DNA from: Okapia johnstoni
Lineage: Eukaryota; Chordata; Mammalia; Artiodactyla; Giraffidae
Direction of reading: 5' to 3'
DNA length: 64,000 nucleotides
Assembly (NCBI GenBank): GCA_024291935.2
Contig: CM044308.1
Coordinates: 120,554,501-120,618,500 of the forward strand
Below are positions 42,441 through 54,045 of this stretch, in pieces (the first letter of the stretch is position 1; each line of letters begins with the position of its first letter). The notes beneath the pieces were generated by a model that made no database searches, had not been told where the DNA came from, and saw only the letters and a program-made list of their open reading frames with translations. The position numbers and the translations under genes were made by a program.

Positions 42441-45355
42441 GCATGAGCTACCCAGTACTCAAACTCAGAATCTGACAGATCTGGCCACTCAGTGATGGAC
42501 AGGTGGGCCAGAACGGGCCTGCCTTTCCCACCGTGCAGCAGTGCAAACTCTCAAGAGGAAAGGAAGAGAGGCACAGACTTTCCTGGGAAACTCAACAGTC
42601 CTATTAAACCACTCTTCCTTCCCAGGTAAGCAAGAGGGAGTGAGTGTTGTGTTAGTTAGGCTTCTTTCACCAGGAAGCAAACAGCAAGAGTGGAAAGACG
42701 ATGTCCCCCCACCCCCAGCACACATCAAGTGTGATTTGATCAGGTCAGTTGATTCTGCTTTGTTTTCAATCAAAATGAGTTCTTTTTCAAAGTGATGGAA
42801 TTTGTTTGCTGTTAAAAATATGGAATTAACTCACACACCACCATAATATCAGGCCCCCAAAGGAGCTGGAGATCTTCATTTAAAATCATGCAAAGTTCAG
42901 AGGAAGAACCAAGAATTGATGATAAAAGGACACAGTTGAGGACACTTGATGACAGTCATCCTTGGGCCCGCACACCATGCCCATGAAAGGTGTCGCAAGA
43001 GCACTGAAATCTCACACGCTTCCCACGCCGACTGTCAGTCTCTTTCTCGCTGAGCTCAGAGCCACACGGTGCCTATTAGTCACCGGAGAGCAGAGCCAAG
43101 GTTTAACTCCTTGGTGGTGTAGGGGAAACGGCGCTTTAAATTGGATTCCAGGAAATCTAGGGAAGTATTAGACAGGAAGTCTGGTACAGTGTTTCCAATT
43201 TGCCCAACGTCAAGGCTGGAGCTGGAAGCATTTTTCGAAACAATTAGTCAGTTTAGCAATGTGACTGTCTGCACATGGTTTTCATTTTATTCACCAGGGC
43301 ACTCCTTCCAGATCCAGGTTTTTTGGGGGGTTTTTGTGTTTGTTTTTTACAGTAAACATTTACCATTCACACTTCAAGAGGCTTTCCCCAGAAAACCATT
43401 GTTTATAATTTTGAAGTTTGGTAGACAAATTACCACATCAACTGGACAATAATAATTCCCCACATTAGCTAATCATACATGTCAAATTCATCAGGTTTCA
43501 CTAAAAACTGTGCGGTTGGCTCTTTAATGTGACTCTGAGCACAGTGAGTACCAGAATGCCCTGAACCCAGCATGGATGTCCTCTGGTCTGGCTGCTAAGA
43601 CAAAGCTTTGATCTCATCCTGAGAGGCTCCCGGGCAGACTTCTTGCTGGAGATCAGGAAATAGGCTTCACTGGCCAGTCCTGGGAGAGAACCCAGGCTGA
43701 CAGTGGAAACCCAGATTGAAACAATATGTTCCCAACCTCTCTCCTCAAATGCAAAGCTCTTTTCTCATCTATTGTCTGCCCCTATTTTTACCATGAAAAG
43801 CTCTCCTATGTCGTTTTAGCTATCAATAATTGGCATTGAGTTTTTGCAATTAACAGCTGACCAGAATCAATTTCAAGGAGCTGCACAGAAAAACCATTGC
43901 CAAAAAAGCACATTTGGGGATTACTCAGCTGCTTACCTGTTCCTTAATCCTTTTCTTACCCCACACGTCATCTCCAGGAAGAACCTGAGACTTGAACCAT
44001 GTGCCTAAAGGCCCAGTTCTGAGTATGTGGTAGATATTTGAGAAATTCTCTGATCAGCGTGTACCTAGAGGAAAGGAATGGGCAGTTCCACAAGGAGATG
44101 CTGTGTAATTCATAACGAAGAGCTGACTCATAACTCCTGTCTAATTTCAGACGAAAGACCCCAGGGAAAAATTTGGGTAAATAAGTTGGCCTCAAAGGAA
44201 AGCCACTGAAGTTTATTTGTTCCTTCAAAGAAAAGCAATAGAGAATCGCCAGCTGTGATGGGCACATTTCAAGCTTTGTTGGTTTATCTCACTCATCAAT
44301 AATACCAACAAGGGTCTTCTGGGAAGCTGAACTCCCCACCTACCACACCCAAGCCAAATGGAGACATAACTCAAAGCCTTGGTGAGTTTCTCAGCTTCGG
44401 AGGGAGCCAACCCTCTAAATGACACTTTTCAATGCTGAAGACTGCGGGGCTGCCAATCTCTTGAGAACTAGGAGGCATATATTTTTAGAGACATTCCGTC
44501 ATCTGGGCAGACTCGAGTGGATTTTGGTGTTTTTTTTTTTTTTTTATCTCTCCTCAGTTCCTGATCTGGTGGGCTTGGGGCAAGAAACCCTCCAACGGCA
44601 ATAACCTGGGAGGAAGTGTTTGCTAAGGTAAGACGTCGAGCAAGAGGGAGCCCGGAGGTGCACAAGCTCCCGGAACCCTCAGCCGCTCGGTCTAAGACTC
44701 TCCCACCTGACTCCACCTCGAGCTTCTTTAAATCAGCCTCGGCCCAGGAGTTATCCCGGAGCCTGGTGTTTACAGAACCATGGAGATGCCACCCCAGTTT
44801 CTATCCTGACCCGGTGGTCAAGGATCAGCCCCTGCGCCCAAGGACAACCTGTATTGTTTCCTCGCTGCAAACCAGAATGCCTTCGCCTCCAGGACGTCGA
44901 CCCTATTGTGGGAAAAAAAACAGCCGCCGTTGCTATTTACACCCTGAACTGCAAGCTGGGTAAAAATAGCTCTAGCAGCTTGGTCCAGCTTTAAACCCCG
45001 CTGCAGAAAGACATTATTTTTGGAAGAGAAGATTTTCCTCCCCACCCACAGATCTGAAAACGGTCACATCCCCGGAGGAGAAGAGGAGAGACGAGCCCAC
45101 GCAAAGGTGAAATGTACCCCCTTCTCCACCCCTCCTGCCGGGGACAGCAACAGCCAGATTAGAAATTCTCTTCCTCCCCTAGCAGCCAGGTCAGGCCCCG
45201 GCACAGATCTGCAGATGACCTAGTCCAAGGTACAGTGGGAATTAATTAACTTTGACTACAGTGAGAGGAGGCGGCTGTCTGAACTTGGGTGCTGACACCA
45301 TCTTGCTGACTATTGTGGCTGGTAGGCTACTTGTTTGCCTTTCCAAAAGAGGAAA
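42441..45355. other. 2.9-kb repeat-poor island, partly CpG-enriched
   Basis: No BovB, Bov-tA or CHR copy occurs here, the longest such gap in the window. Bases 44620-45220 are G+C-richer with about 25 CpGs by eye, well above the surroundings. A consensus-type 5' splice site AAG|GTAAGA is at 44625-44633. A 115-codon plus-strand frame (44616-44963) is not a protein I know. Promoter, 5' exon or conserved enhancer are all possible; none is shown. Confidence 0.4.
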
Positions 45356-45365
45356 GAGTCTATAA

Positions 45366-45690
45366 GGTTTCCCTGGTGGCTCTGTGGGAAAGAATCTGCT
45401 TGTCAATGCAGGATACGTGGGTTTGATCCCTGATCCAGGAAGATCCTCCATGCCAAGGAGCAACAAAGCATGTACCGCAACTATTGAGCCCGAGCTCTAG
45501 AGCCCGAGCTCTAGAGCCGGGGAGCCACAACTGCTGAGCCCACGTGCTGCACCTTCTGAAGCCCGCGTGCCCTAAAGCCCATGCTCTGCAACAAGAAAAG
45601 CCACCGTAAAGAGAAACCTGTGCGCTGCAACTAGAGAAAAGCCAGCGCAGCAACAAAGACCCAGCACAGCCAAAACTTAAAAAAAAAAAA
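45366..45690 (+). mobile_element. CHR-2-type SINE, long
   Basis: Full long-tailed copy (GAGCAACAAAGC, AACAAGAAAAGCCACCG, AACAAAGACCCAGCACAGCC). A 14-bp unit GAGCCCGAGCTCTA is tandemly duplicated at 45486-45499 and 45500-45513. AGTCTATAAG and AGTATATAAG flank it. The 153-codon minus-strand frame at 45360-45821 is tail sequence. Confidence 0.95.
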
Positions 45691-45699
45691 CAGTATATA

Positions 45700-46439
45700 A
45701 GACCCCAAAACAATAGCTCAGATGATCTACTGCCCGAGAGCTTGGAAATTATCAAGCCTGGTCTGGTCCCACCTCTGTATTTGGGGCCCCCGACAGCTGG
45801 GGGCTGAAACTCTTCCCTCATGTATTTGCAAGAACTTAGGGCCTGGTGTTTGAAATCCTGGAATTTCCTTCAGGTTCAGGAAGTAGTCTATATGACAATC
45901 AGTGGAAGGAAAATCACTTCTCTCTTTTCTGTGAAAAGGTATTTGGTAGATGCATGTAAGTGTGTAGATTATGACACCTTTGTAACTCTCAAGAGATTTA
46001 CATATATGGATAGTTTCCAGGATACGTGAAAAACAGCAGAGAAAAACACCAGATCCATGATGTCATTCAATTGTCCTATAATTTGAAAGTACCCAGAGCT
46101 GAGCTCAATAGGTGCTTAATAAATATGTTTAGGAAGGAAGGGAAAGAAATCTCCCACATCCTATCTCCATCTGAACCTCCTTCTTCAGAGATCCAGGAAC
46201 TAAAACAAATCTTCTATTTGAAACATGCCTAGGCATGCCTAACCAACTAAAAGAAAGGTGATAAGATTATAACATGTCAGTCCCCCACTTCTCAGCACCT
46301 CCCAGCAACACACACAGAGACCTTTACCACCTTGACCTCAGTGTCAGTACTTGGGTAGCTGCAGGGGTAGGGCGGATGGCAGGGTCAAGGTAGAAGAAGC
46401 TGAAAAGATGGGGGTATGCTTTGGGCACAAAGGCAGGAA
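45700..46439. other. no gene recognised; L2/MIR-like scrap
   Basis: GCTCAATAGGTGCTTAATAA at 46099-46118 resembles an L2/MIR end. Otherwise unassigned. Confidence 0.4.
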
Positions 46440-46650
46440 GCCTGGCTCTCCCCCTGGCCTCAGACAGACTCAAGTTTTAGTACTATCTTTGTCATCCACT
46501 GTGTGACCAAGTCACTTACCTTTCTGAATCTCATTTTTTCCCTCTGAGAAGAGGGGTGATAATAGGCCCCTGTGGGGGTTGATGCAGACTAAATGCAGCA
46601 GCATACACAGAACATGTGAGCACTGAGTGCCTGGTACAGAGAGAGGGATA
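46440..46650 (+). mobile_element. MIR SINE
   Basis: AAGTTTTAGTACTATC, GTGTGACCAAGTCACTTACC, TCTGAGAAGAGGGGTGATAA and GTGAGCACTGAGTGCC follow the MIR order. Confidence 0.78.
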
Positions 46651-46688
46651 TGCCGAACCCAGCATCCATGGCATGCCATGGCTAGATT

Positions 46689-46810
46689 GGTTTTTTGGTT
46701 TTTGGTTTTTTTGGCTGTGCCATGTGGCATGCAGGAGTTTTAGTTCCCTGACCAAGGATGGAACCCGTGTTCCCTGCTATGGAAGCTTAGAATCTGTACC
46801 GCCGAGCAAG
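46689..46810 (-). mobile_element. CHR-type SINE, antisense
   Basis: TTTTGGCTGTGCCATGTGG, TTAGTTCCCTGACCAAGG. CCATGGCTAGATT and CCATGGCCAGATT flank it. Confidence 0.9.
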
Positions 46811-47164
46811 TGCCCATGGCCAGATTCTGGAATGTATCCTGTTTCCAGCATCCAGAGGTTGACAAATTCTACTAAATGTCAAAAATCTTAACTCCCTGAA
46901 AAAGGCATTCCATCGACAGAAACTACCGAAAACTTTCTTCCACGTTATTAGGCCCTTTTGCACCATGCCCTTCATTCTCTTCATTCTCCCCTTGCACCTT
47001 TCTGTTTAACACCCACTTCCCCAAGCCTTATCAAGCAGCCAGAAATAGAATCTCCCTACTCAGACGTCTCTGTCGGTTAAGTGGCTGGGGCAGCACCGGC
47101 TTGTCAGTTGAGGGAGACCACAGAAATACAGCCCCAGCACCTTTCCAAGTCGCGCTGACTGATG

Positions 47165-47185
47165 ACATAGCTATTTAAGCTATGT
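47165..47185. promoter_or_regulatory. 8-bp inverted repeat around a TATA-like core
   Basis: ACATAGCT and AGCTATGT enclose ATTTA, so the centre reads CTATTTAAG. It could be a protein-binding palindrome; no transcript start is evident. Confidence 0.35.
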
Positions 47186-47439
47186 GTTCTCAGGGCTCCA
47201 AGGCTCCCCAAGGACCTGGGAAAGACGACTGGATATCCTTTTGATCGGGACCACTTCGGGTTTCTATTTCCAAAGTTGAGAAAGCCAGATAGCGCTCACT
47301 GCGGCTCAGGAATGAAAGAGCTCAGGCCTCTCTCGCTCTCGCTCTCGCTGACCTGTGGCCGAGGACTGTGGGCCAAGGTGGCCAGGCTCTCCCCTCCAGT
47401 CTAAGTCCACTTCCTCCTTAGTCAGCTTTCCTCGCCTCC

Positions 47440-47449
47440 CTATTAATAG
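47440..47449. promoter_or_regulatory. perfect palindromic MEF2-type motif
   Basis: CTATTAATAG fits YTAWWWWTAR on both strands. A 10-mer of this degeneracy occurs by chance often, so function is unproven. Confidence 0.4.
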
Positions 47450-47858
47450 CCACTGCTTTGGCTGGCTCCTCTCACAGTGTGATTACAGTGTAATAAGACA
47501 TCTCGAATAAGGAAGCAGCAGACGTCCTGGAGCTGGACTGCCGAGGGCCAGGAGGGTTCAGGTTCCATCCCAGAAGGTAGAAGCAAGGTGTCGCCTTCTA
47601 CAGAAGGACAGAGGCCCAGGTGACTGAGTCACTGGTCCCAGAGACAAGACACTGCTTTGGGGTTTCTGTCTTGCTGAACTGCCTCTGGTTTAGGGCAAGA
47701 GACAATAATCCAGGCTACCTTGCATTTTATTGAAGTCTTTATTCCCACAGATATTCCTGGGTGGGAATGAAAAAATGTGGTTCTTATTCAGTGATGCAGT
47801 AGCAGTAGCTACTCTATCAAGAGTAGCTGGAAAGCTAACTTTGGACCAAGTTAGCATT

Positions 47859-48067
47859 GTGGTTTGGTTTAATCGCTCAGTCATGTCTGACTCTTGCAAC
47901 CCCATGGACTGAAGCCCACCAGGCTTCTTTGTCCATGGGATTTCCCAGGCAAGAATACTGGAGAGGGGTGCCATTTCCCTCTCCAGGGGACCTTTCTTAC
48001 CCAGGGATCAAACCTGGGTCTCCCAAATCCAAAGGTGGCTTCTTTACCAACTGAGCCACCCGGGAAG
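47859..48067 (-). mobile_element. Bov-tA SINE, antisense
   Basis: AAGTTAGCATT flanks both sides perfectly (47848-47858 and 48068-48078). Confidence 0.95.
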
Positions 48068-48078
48068 CTAAGTTAGCA

Positions 48079-48371
48079 TTAGTCCCTACCAAGTCATCTC
48101 TTCTGACACTACAGAAGCAAGGTAGCATACTCAGAGAGGTTCAGGTTGTCTGTATGGGACAGGGTGCTGAGAACAGATTGAATCCCAGCAAAAAAAATAT
48201 TTTCATGCCCTGCTCCTCCCCCTCCTCTGTCTCTCTGCAGTAAATGCAGACATGCTTAACAATCTTTAGTGTTAGATTCATGCTGATAAGTAATGTATTT
48301 GGGTTACCATGTAATTTATTCCAGCATTCCTGTTCTTCTTGGGCCCTGGAGGGGAAGAACACACAAATTTA
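48079..48371. other. no feature recognised
   Basis: Nothing identified. Confidence 0.4.
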
Positions 48372-48585
48372 GGAGCAAGGCAACCTGAGTTCATAATTCT
48401 GACTCAGTCCCTCAGCTGAGGGGCTATCTTTACTCTCTTTTTCTGAGCCTCCATCTTCTCATTTATATATAAAAAAAAATAATCTATCCTGAAATGGTTT
48501 TATACAAATGAAATGAGACAACTTTGGAAAATTTGCCTAGTACAGTGCCTGGAATATAGTAGGTGGTCAATAAGCAGTCTTAATT
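48372..48585 (+). mobile_element. MIR SINE
   Basis: GCAACCTGAGTTCATAATTC, GAGCCTCCATCTTCTC, AGTACAGTGCCTGGAATATA and AGGTGGTCAATAAGC. Confidence 0.78.
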
Positions 48586-48639
48586 TTCTTTTTTTTTCCT
48601 TCTTCTTCTTTTATATTTTTAATAGTTTCATTTCCATTC

Positions 48640-48790
48640 TATTATTTATTTATTTATTTATTTTTGACCGCACCAAGTCTCAGTTGCTGCAGCAGGATCT
48701 TCAGCTGGGGCGTGTGTGACCTAGTTCCCCAACTAGGGATTGAACCTGGGCTCCCTGCATTGGAAGCATGGAGTCTTATCCAGTGGTCTT
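48640..48790 (-). mobile_element. CHR-type SINE, antisense
   Basis: (TTTA)n tail at 48641-48663, ACCAAGTCTCAGTTGC, CTAGTTCCCCAACTAGGG and GAGTCTTATCC; head truncated. Confidence 0.85.
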
Positions 48791-49759
48791 ATTTTTCCTT
48801 CCAGAAAATAAAAAGGAAGGGAAATGTGAGGGCAAATCAGGGTTATCCAAGTCCCTCAAACCAGTGGGGAAAATGACCAGCATCAAGACCATCTCTGCTA
48901 TGAAATCTCTTAAGAACAAGTAAAACTTTTTTCCCTTCTCTAGATTCATACCATTCAGAAGTCCCAAAGAAAGGCCCAATCTGGACTGTGATGCATCTTG
49001 ATGAGGCCATAGTGAGGAGTCTCCCAGCTCCATTTATCATCCCTCAGGATATTTATTGGAGGTCTCATAGTTGATAAGGGAAGGATGACATCAGGAAGAA
49101 TGGGTTGACTGTACCCTTAGCTACATTTCAAGGGTCCCTTAAAAGAACCAGGTCAACCAGACCTCATGGGTGAACCCTGCTATCGGCAAGGCCAAAGGAG
49201 AAATAAAATATCACGCCTGCCCTGGCTTTCAACCTGCTGAGAAATAATCTGACCCTCAAACACCTGCTTATGAGATGGCAAATAATGGTCTCCTTAACCC
49301 AGGACCAGCTGACTTCCCTCAGCAACTACTTCAAGTTCTGGGAGGGTGACAGACTTTGTTCCTGCTGCAGCTTGCTTGCTTCCTGCTTGCCAACAGCCGG
49401 CGTATATCTGATGGGAGCCAGCCAGAGCTCCTGGCAGCACAAAGTGGGGCAAGCCCCAGCATGACCTGCCCCCCAACCGGGCACTGAGTGGGGGCTGGTG
49501 TGGGGAGGAGAGATGGGAGCTAAGTTGACTTTCATTTTCATAGAAGAGCCCAGGATTCCCTGCACCTCAGTAGGCAGAGGGCAGGACTTCCCAGACACCT
49601 CTTGGGAAGCAGTCTTTATTTCTCCTTTGGACCTATGCTTGGTATGAATTCTAACATGATTTTATCTATACACAGATGTTGAGGGGATGAGCACACTGTA
49701 ATCTATTTTCATGCCACCAGAACCATTCCATTTGAGGATCAGCCACCCAGATATCATTC
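48791..49759. other. 0.97 kb without recognised feature
   Basis: Overlapping frames on both strands at 49270-49598 compete with one another; no exon is supported. Confidence 0.4.
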
Positions 49760-49965
49760 ACACCTTTGGTCATGCAACAAATACTTTTGGACATTGCCTT
49801 CCCACCATCCCTGTTCTGGTTTCTGAACACACATGGTTAATAAAACAATGATGGTCTCTGCCCTAGGGGGTGAACCAGACACAGGATGTGAAAATTAATA
49901 AGTACATCATTCAAATAGTAAGACATGCTGGTGAAAGACGTGCTCAGGTGCAGTAATAGAGAAGG
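49760..49965. mobile_element. ancient LINE fragment
   Basis: CATGCAACAAATACTTTTGG, GTTAATAAAACAATGATGG and TCTCTGCCCTAGGGGG follow the pattern of old L2/CR1-type repeats. Confidence 0.5.
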
Positions 49966-49969
49966 ATGT

Positions 49970-50189
49970 GCTGTGCTCAGTCACTTCAGTCGTGTCTGAC
50001 TCTTTGAGACCCCATGGACTGTAGCCCGCTAGGCTCCTCTGTTCGTGGGGATTCTCCAGGCAAGAATCCTGGAGTGGGTTGTCATGCCCTTCTCCAGGGG
50101 ATCTTCCCAACCCAGGAATCGAACCCATATCTCTGGCATTTCCTGCATTGTAGGCAGTTTCTTTACCCACTTAGCCACCTGGGAAGCCC
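49970..50189 (-). mobile_element. Bov-tA SINE, antisense
   Basis: Tail GTGCTGTGCTCAGTCACTTC at left, head CACCTGGGAAGCCC at right. Confidence 0.93.
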
Positions 50190-50197
50190 ATTAGCAC

Positions 50198-50256
50198 ACT
50201 GCTGCTGCTGCTGCTGCTAAGTCGCTTCAGTCTTGTCCGACTCTGTGCGAGACCCC
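50198..50256 (-). mobile_element. BOV-A2 fragment, truncated
   Basis: (GCT)n, then AAGTCGCTTCAGTCTTGTCC and GACTCTGTGCGAGACCCC, stopping after about 60 bp. It lies 9 bp from the end of the Bov-tA head. Confidence 0.88.
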
Positions 50257-50637
50257 CTAAACCTTGTTCCTGTTAACTCATGGTATCAGAATGTGGAGAA
50301 GCAAACCTACAGATCTGTCTCCTGACTACCTTCATAAGGCACGTACTGGTCTGTTATCAACTGCACACAGGCCTCCTGAATGCATGGTTTCTCCAGCCCT
50401 GCAGAGCCCCTTAAACTGCTGCTGTAAGGACATATGCAGTAAGCAAGGGCACCAGCATAAAGACAAACGCTAAATGAATAGCATCGGAGCAACATGTCAC
50501 ATACTCCCATCAAGTACAGGATATGAAGTGAAGAACACAACCAGGAGAAATCACGTCCTAGAGCAGGGCTAGTGGGCATTGCGAGTGGGCTGTGCAGTGG
50601 AGGACGGTATGTGGCAATAATAGAAAGCGATAGAAGG
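50257..50637. other. no feature recognised
   Basis: Nothing identified. Confidence 0.4.
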
Positions 50638-50765
50638 GGAATTTCCTGGCAGCCCGGTGGTTAGGACTCCAAGCTTTCACTGCCAAAAGCCCAGGTTCAG
50701 TCTCTGGTCAGGGAACTAAGATCCTTGCAGGGTCCATTAAACAAACAAACAACAAACCCCCCCCA
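50638..50765 (+). mobile_element. CHR-type SINE
   Basis: GGAATTTCCTGGCAGCCCGG head, GGTTCAGTCTCTGG box B, then an (ACAA)n-rich tail. Confidence 0.9.
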
Positions 50766-51514
50766 AGAAACAAAAGAGAGACAAGAGAGAAAGAGAGCTG
50801 GTAGGGGTGAGGGGTGACTGATTCATGACCTTAGATGAGAAGGTCAGGGGAAGCCACTCTGGGGAAGTTACGAACTTGATGGGATTTCATTGGAAATTGT
50901 CTATGAAGGTCACACCCACCCACCACCCACCCCTGCCTTAGTGTTCAGCCAAGTTCCCTTCTCTCCCAGTGAAACACTCTAAGCAGAACAAAAGGGGACC
51001 TCAGCCAGGGATTCAATGAAGACCATCCTGGGAGAAGGAAGGGGGCTCCCAAACTCCCCTTTCCAATCTCCTGCTGTGGGCATGTCTACTTCTCTTCCCT
51101 CTCCTGAATCCCATGCCCAGCATCCGTCTGTCCTCTGTCCAGGGCCTTTCTGACCCACTTGTCTCCTTACAAACTCTTCTTGTTCCTATCACCCAGCAGG
51201 GGCTCATCAGGGGGAGGATGCTGTGCCCCCCAGGCACAGTGCAGAGGAGCCCATCATGGGCTCTCTGTCTTTAAAAACTGTTTTCTCCAAGGTCCCCACA
51301 GGCCTGCCCTCAAAGTTCCAGAAGCCAAATAGCTCTGACCTGCAATAGATAAAAACTCATCATTCCTGCTAGGCCAGCAGGCTCATTACAGACTCTTCTT
51401 GCTCTAACTCTTTATCTCAGGGTTGTTTTCCTAAATTAGCATCAGCTAGGTTGACATCAGTGCCATCTATCACCTACATTAAGGAGTTGGCCCTCTAGAA
51501 TGCTGGGGAGCCAG
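50766..51514. other. no feature recognised
   Basis: About 750 bp, moderately G+C-rich, without repeat or exon that I can defend. Confidence 0.4.
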
Positions 51515-51750
51515 CCCAGACATCAGAGCCAGACAGACGTGTGTTTGAACCCAGCTCCCCACTTTAACCAGCCTTGTGACCTTGGGCAATTATCCTCTCT
51601 GGGCTTCGGGTTCTTTATATGTAAGACAAGGAGGAGGGAAATGCTTACTCGGCAGAGTGGGTGTAAGAATGAGCCAAGAGGGAGGCAAGGTGGATGGAAT
51701 GTAGCAGGTACACTGCAAATGGGAGCCTTTGTTATGATTTCAGCTATAAA
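51515..51750 (+). mobile_element. MIR SINE, near full length
   Basis: GTTTGAACCCAGCTCCCCAC, CCTTGTGACCTTGGGCAATT, CCTCTCTGGGCTTCGG and TAGCAGGTACACTGCAAATG. Confidence 0.8.
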
Positions 51751-52089
51751 ATAACCTCAGGAAAGTCTGGCAGTGCCTCTTTGAGGAAGGTGACTGATTG
51801 CTCTCTTAAGAGTGGCAGCCAGGTCTCCGTTTCACCAACCATTCGGCCACAGCAGCTCTTTAATCTGAGTATACTAAAAACCAGGTGAAAAGAGGACACT
51901 TCAGGACACGGTAAAAGGCATGGATCCCAGAATTTTGGATTGGAAGGAATTCTGAGAAAATTCTAATCCAAGTTCTTGCTACCAGGCAGTACTGAATTTC
52001 AATTTCAGACAGATGGAAGTCTTTTCCAATACATAGTTGAGCAGGCATTACTCTGCTGCCCTAGCCGTACTGTTCTTGTGATCACACAG
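51751..52089. other. unassigned
   Basis: TTGGATTGGAAGGAATTCTG near 51937 recalls an old mammalian repeat, not named. Confidence 0.35.
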
Positions 52090-53050
52090 ACTTTATTATG
52101 CACTCAGCCCTTCAATCTTTAATTCAAAAAATATTTTTGGAGCAGATACTATGGCCGCATCTTATTCAAGGCACATGGATATGGAGGCAAGAAGGCAAAG
52201 TCTTGCCCCTCGTGGAGGCCAGTTATATGTAGAGATTTTAAAAAGTGGGATGGAAGGACTTCCCTAGTGGCTCAGTGGTTTAGACTCTGTGCTCCACTGC
52301 AGGAGACATGGAAGGGTTCAAACCCTGGTCAGAGAACTAAGATCCCACGTGTGCGTCAAAAACTAAAATTAAATTTAAAAGGAGGGAGAGAGATAGAGAA
52401 AAAAAGTGATATCAAGAAAATAAAACAAGGTAATGGTTTAGAGTGATGGGGGTGGAGTGGGGATGGAAGTGGGTAATGGGGTGGGACCAGTGCCATAAGG
52501 GGGCCAGAGACTGCCTCTCTGAAGAGAAGACATCTGAGCAGAGACCCAGTGGGTGAGGAGGAGGCACATATGGGAGGATGGGTAAGAGCTTCATGCATTC
52601 AAGGCACAGAAAGATTGTCTGTGTGGCTGTGGTTAGTGAGACTGCAGGTGCGTGAGCGAGTAAGGCTTTGAAGGTTGAATTTTATTCTAACTTCAGGATT
52701 TTAAGCAGAGGACCTGCAACACCTGATTTACACTTTGAAAAGATCCTTGTGGCTCTTCTCGGAAATGTGCTGTAAGGTGCATGAGTGAAAGTAAGGAGAC
52801 CAGTTAAAGAGCTCATTGCTGGAGTCCAGACAAGGGAAGATGGTGAAAACTGGCCAGATTTGAAATATCTTTTGAGGGCAGAGCTAACAGGACTTACCTG
52901 TGGATTAGATATGGGGACTGGGTGCGGGGGGAGGGGGAAAGGGGGCAGTAGTAAGAAAGGAATCAGCAATGACCCTTTGATTTTGAACCTGATAAACTGG
53001 GAGAATGGTAGCTGTTTAATGAGATGGGATTATTTGGGAGAAATTACTAA
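52090..53050. mobile_element. ancient LINE block, about 0.85 kb
   Basis: Ordered landmarks of a widespread old LINE-like repeat: GAGCAGATACTATGGCC, GACATCTGAGCAGAGACC, GAATTTTATTCTAACTTCAG, TTTTAAGCAGAGGACC, AGGAGACCAGTTAAAGAGC, GGAGTCCAGACAAGG and TTTGAGGGCAGAGCTAACAG. L2/CR1-type is my best guess. A CHR SINE interrupts it. Confidence 0.5.
52257..52380 (+). mobile_element. CHR-type SINE
   Basis: GGACTTCCCTAGTGGCTCAG head and AACTAAGATCCCACGTG. Confidence 0.9.
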
Positions 53051-53059
53051 TTCCATGTC

Positions 53060-53160
53060 TTTCTCCTCCTCCAGACTATATATTCCATGAAGACAGGGGC
53101 CCAAAGTCTTGTTCACAGCTGTGTGCTCAGTGACTGGCACAGTGTCTGGTTTGTAGAATA
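53060..53160 (+). mobile_element. L2 3'-end fragment
   Basis: TTCCATGAAGACAGGGGCCC and GTGACTGGCACAGTGTCTGG. Confidence 0.65.
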
Positions 53161-53162
53161 AC

Positions 53163-53757
53163 TGTCACTTCATGGCAAATAGATGGGGAAAAATGGAAAC
53201 AGTGTCATATTTCATATTCTTGGGCTCCAAAATCAATGCAGATGGTGACTGCAGCCACAACATTAAAAGACACTCACTCCTTGGAAGAAAAACTATAACA
53301 AACCTAGACAGTGTATTAAAAAGCAGAGATATCACTTTGCTGACAAACATCCGTCTAGTCAAAGCTATAGTTTTTCCAGTAGTCATGTATGGATGTGAGA
53401 GTTGGACCATAAAGAAGGCTGGGCACTGAAGAATGGATACTTTCAAACTGAGAGTCCCTTGGACTGCAAAATCAAACCAGTCAATCCTAAAGGAAATCAA
53501 CCCTGAATATTCATTGGAAGGACTGATGCTCCAATACTTTGGCCAGCCGACTCAATGGGAAAGACCCTGATGCTGGGAAAGATTGAAGGCAGGAGGAGAA
53601 GGGAGTGACAGGGGATGAGATGGTTGGATGGCATCACTGACTCAATGGACATGAGTTTGAGCAAACTCAGGGAGATTGTGAAGGACAGGGAAGCCTGGTC
53701 TGCTGCAGTTCATGGGGTTGCAAAGAGCTGGACATGACTTAGTGACTGAACAACAAC
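53163..53757 (+). mobile_element. BovB LINE 3' end, older copy
   Basis: Begins downstream of the RT catalytic motif (CACTTCATGGCAAATAGATG) and ends in ACTGAACAACAACAA, the A/C-type tail instead of the (ACTGA)n tail. Several small deletions remove parts of the C-terminal frame. Confidence 0.93.
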
Positions 53758-53774
53758 AAATACAACCACATGCC

Positions 53775-53990
53775 AATATTGAGTATGTAGTCAATGCCCA
53801 GTGCTGTGCTCCATGCTCTATAGTCATTCTAATTTAATCCTTACAAGAGAAATGTGAGGAGATACTTATTTGAATCCTCATTTTACAAACAGGATACTTA
53901 TTTGAATCCTCATTTTACAAACAAGGAGTTGGGTTCAGAGAGGTTACATGACAGGCTCAAGGTCTCATAGGTACTAAGTGGTAAAGCTTT
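53775..53990 (-). mobile_element. MIR SINE, antisense, with internal duplication
   Basis: ATTTAATCCTTACAAGAG, CTCATTTTACAAAC, TCAGAGAGGTTACATGAC and GGTACTAAGTGGTAAAGC. A 32-bp segment is duplicated at 53861-53892 and 53893-53924 with one mismatch. Confidence 0.75.
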
Positions 53991-54045
53991 ATAGTGGTGG
54001 GTCTGGCTCCTCTCTCCACCAGTGTACCACACAAAGAGTCTGCAT

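Larger units (their letters stand above)
46825..47847. other. repeat-poor 1-kb candidate regulatory stretch
   Basis: No recognised repeat except (TCTCGC)3 at 47331-47348. It contains a palindromic MEF2-type site and a small inverted repeat (listed separately). No exon seen. Confidence 0.4.

Noticed and set aside
44616..44963. 115-codon open frame in the repeat-poor island as a gene
   Set aside because: No recognisable domain; a longer frame is expected by chance in G+C-richer DNA. Kept only as part of the island finding.
45360..45821. 153-codon minus-strand open frame
   Set aside because: Mostly the reverse strand of the CHR-2 SINE at 45366-45690.
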